From Candidatus Kuenenia stuttgartensis (lineage in GTDB: Bacteria; Planctomycetota; Phycisphaerae; Phycisphaerales; SM1A02), in assembly GCA_945902075.1 (NCBI GenBank), contig CAMDMA010000004.1, positions 1 through 64,000 of the forward strand: a DNA stretch of 64,000 nucleotides. Direction: 5' to 3'. The notes under the pieces were generated by a model. The model saw only the letters and a program-made list of their open reading frames with translations, searched no databases and was not told the DNA's origin. A program made the position numbers and the translations under genes. Shown in pieces: positions 63,972-64,000 of this stretch. The stretch's first letter is position 1; the number at the start of each line of letters is the position of its first letter.

Positions 63972-64000
63972 GCCGCGCGACGCTGTGCTATCTTGCGGCC

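Overview
The window looks like chromosomal DNA of a planctomycete, most likely class Phycisphaerae. That placement is an inference from gene content, not from a marker search. The supporting signs are an ECF sigma factor coupled to Ser/Thr kinases with C-terminal beta-propellers, secreted proteins ending in dockerin-like EF-hand pairs (D-x-N-x-D-G ... AADLSLLL..W), a PEP-CTERM-like sorting tail, long prepilins with a conserved [20 protein letters not shown] leader, a GYF-domain membrane protein and moderately high GC. No integrase, transposase, plasmid replication gene or CRISPR array is visible; the region reads as ordinary chromosome with an accessory flavour in the secreted-protein stretches.

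Layout. 1-723 (-) is the start of an ECF-like sigma factor running off the left edge. 933-7039 (+) is a complete tripartite RND efflux operon. 7138-9762 (+) has a Xaa-Pro aminopeptidase and an MGDG-synthase-like glycosyltransferase. 9776-12765 (-) holds a zinc-ribbon/DUF5658 membrane protein, a lipoprotein and a lamin-tail PEP-CTERM protein. 12954-17402 (-) holds an LpxH-like phosphoesterase, thiC behind a TPP riboswitch, a DinB-like protein and a C-terminally short RNase HIII, which faces threonine dehydratase (17420-18391, +) across a 17-bp gap. 18392-19056 has no gene but carries eight 16-bp tandem repeats. 19057-25595 (-) is a block of secreted proteins: Cys-rich/dockerin, FG-GAP, dockerin and a large TPR/metallopeptidase. 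25699-36114 is mostly housekeeping and metabolism: LolA-like, RibBA with a degenerate cyclohydrolase half, M42 peptidase, ArgS, a GYF gene with an in-frame stop, Upp, an orphan DNA methyltransferase, cobalamin adenosyltransferase, a BamE-like lipoprotein and an asparaginase. 36500-38921 (+) has two tandem prepilin paralogues. 39373-43813 has a MuiA-family protein convergent with a large C-type-lectin/RCC1/beta-helix/dockerin protein.

43990-47068 (-) is a groE cluster: receiver-like gene, groES, a 69-aa gene and groEL. 47331-48994 (+) has asnS and a small DUF2892 protein. 49040-60024 (+) is the most system-like locus. An ECF sigma factor is followed 14 bp later by a receptor-like Ser/Thr kinase, which overlaps a second, atypical Ser/Thr kinase. 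Two ABC exporter half-subunits follow, and their sequence deviations fit one heterodimeric exporter with one consensus and one degenerate ATP site. This reads as a signalling-plus-export module, though co-transcription of the exporter with the kinases is inferred from spacing only. The window ends with tRNA-Pro(TGG), a two-domain VOC protein, a DUF4190-GspG-like fusion and a Tat-exported amidase.

No wholly novel defence or mobile system stood out. The best leads are the ECF/two-kinase/exporter locus, the degenerate RibBA, the truncated RNase HIII with an inverted repeat over both divergent starts, the nonsense-interrupted GYF gene, the long-leader prepilin duplication and the 16-bp repeat array.
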